A DNA stretch of 7,272 nucleotides from an uncultured Alphaproteobacteria bacterium (GTDB lineage Bacteria; Pseudomonadota; Alphaproteobacteria; Caulobacterales; Hyphomonadaceae). Both the position numbers and the translations under genes were made by a program. Of the stretch, positions 6,551 to 7,272 are shown one piece after another (the stretch's first letter is position 1; every line of letters begins with the position of its first letter). The stretch spans positions 1 to 7,272 of the forward strand of contig CAIKXW010000421.1 in NCBI GenBank assembly GCA_903831485.1. The letters are read 5' to 3'. The notes under the pieces are model-generated. The model saw only the letters and a program-made list of their open reading frames with translations. It was not told the DNA's origin and did not search any database.

Positions 6551-7272
6551 ATGCGGGTCGTAAGCAAACATCCGGCAGAGCTGACGGACGGCGAGATCGC
6601 CGCCTGGCGCAGCTTTCTCGCGACCGATCCTGAGCTTTCCAGCCCCTACCTGACGCCCGACTGGGCCAAGCTCGTCTCCATGCATCGCGACGATGTGCGG
6701 GTTGTCGTCTACTCGGATGCGCACGGCGAGCCGCTGGGCTTCCTTCCCGTACAGCGCGGCAGTTCGTATGCGGCAATGCCTGCCGGCGGGCCGATCTGTG
6801 ATTATCAGGCGCTTGTCGCGAAGCAGGGTATTTCACTCGACCTGTCTGCGGCGCCAAGGGCGCTTGCTGTGGGACGCATTGATCTGACGGCTGGCATCGC
6901 CAAAAACGCAGTAGGACAGCAACTGCTGACGTCCGATTTTGGTCATGTCGTGCGGTTTCCGGAAGGCTACGAGGCGTGGTGCGCGCAGCGACTTGCCGCT
7001 GGCACCAAGACAATTGCGAAGACGCGCAAGAAGCTTGGCAAGATGACGCGCGATCTTGGCGGCGTGGTGTCCTTCGACGCCTTCTCGACCGACGCCGCAG
7101 CCTTCGACACACTTCTGGCGTGGAAGCGTGAGCAGATGCATCGCACCGGCGTGAGGGACATCTTCGATCATGCCTGGATCGATGGCGTCGTTCGCGGGGC
7201 CTTCGCTACGCCCCCGAGCAACACTCATTTTGGCGGCGCGATGTTCGTGCTGCGTGTCAAGCAGCAACCAGC
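6551..7272 (+). CDS. CelD/BcsL-like GNAT acetyltransferase, 3' end cut by the window
   Basis: An open frame of 240 codons runs off the right edge without a stop. It begins MRVVSKHPAELTDGEIAAW, then SPYLTPDWAKLV (about 31-42), a strand VRVVVYSDAHGEPLGFLPVQRG, and PAGGPICDYQALV, a pattern shared by the CelD family in which two GNAT-like halves are joined. Residues 151-165 (GTKTIAKTRKKLGKM) and the following LGGVVSFDAF match the beginning of the second, catalytic-type half (Acetyltransf_6). Relatives are linked to cellulose or exopolysaccharide modification and to amino-acyl transfer to cell-wall or capsule precursors; the role here is inferred only from family. The ATG at 6551 is the first usable start after an in-frame TAA at 6515-6517; the ribosome site is weak (CAGG ten bases upstream). 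It has no signal peptide, so it is probably cytoplasmic. Confidence 0.78.
   Translation, partial: MRVVSKHPAELTDGEIAAWRSFLATDPELSSPYLTPDWAKLVSMHRDDVRVVVYSDAHGEPLGFLPVQRGSSYAAMPAGGPICDYQALVAKQGISLDLSAAPRALAVGRIDLTAGIAKNAVGQQLLTSDFGHVVRFPEGYEAWCAQRLAAGTKTIAKTRKKLGKMTRDLGGVVSFDAFSTDAAAFDTLLAWKREQMHRTGVRDIFDHAWIDGVVRGAFATPPSNTHFGGAMFVLRVKQQP

Noticed and set aside
4683..6563. A 626-codon plus-strand open frame opposite the hydrolase gene
   Set aside because: The protein is extremely rich in Arg, Ala and His, shows no domain, and lies exactly antisense to a hydrolase with a complete catalytic triad. Long antisense frames are common in GC-rich genes.
6474..7112. A 212-codon minus-strand frame opposite the acetyltransferase gene
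   Set aside because: It is Arg/Ser-rich and without domain signs; the plus-strand frame has CelD-family motifs and an uninterrupted run to the window edge.

Overview
The window looks like a GC-rich alphaproteobacterial chromosome segment, possibly Caulobacterales/Hyphomonadaceae-like. The lineage is inferred from GC-biased codon use, Shine-Dalgarno-led ATG starts and the types of lipoprotein and hydrolase present; there is no rRNA or marker gene to confirm it. Coding density is high, no gap exceeds about 160 bases, and I see no tRNA, rRNA, CRISPR array, insertion sequence or integrase.

Left part (1-2165): one monocistronic-looking gene encodes a 676-residue predicted lipoprotein that joins a thioredoxin-like domain without redox cysteines, a single-haem cytochrome c segment (CVACH), a two-lobed copper type II monooxygenase-like region with all six expected copper ligands, and a C-terminal EF-hand pair. 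A strong intrinsic terminator follows it. Middle part (2166-4398): a lipoprotein made of about twelve beta-propeller repeats (SMP-30/NHL-like), then a small YCII/DGPF-family protein. The small gene has its own good ribosome binding site and, just upstream, a bipartite motif resembling promoters of ECF42-type sigma factors.

Right part (4395-7272): a CocE/NonD-type serine hydrolase with a twin-arginine lipoprotein-like signal lies on the minus strand. It converges on the YCII gene so tightly that the two TAG stops share one CTAG palindrome. Divergent from it, across an 83-base gap, starts a CelD-like GNAT acetyltransferase gene cut by the right edge of the window.

Three of the five proteins carry predicted lipoprotein or export signals, so the window is mainly about envelope or periplasmic functions. 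No shared pathway can be proven from sequence alone. The gene order (terminator after the first gene, convergent and divergent pairs) argues for several independent transcription units rather than one operon. The most unusual item is the multidomain haem-copper lipoprotein.
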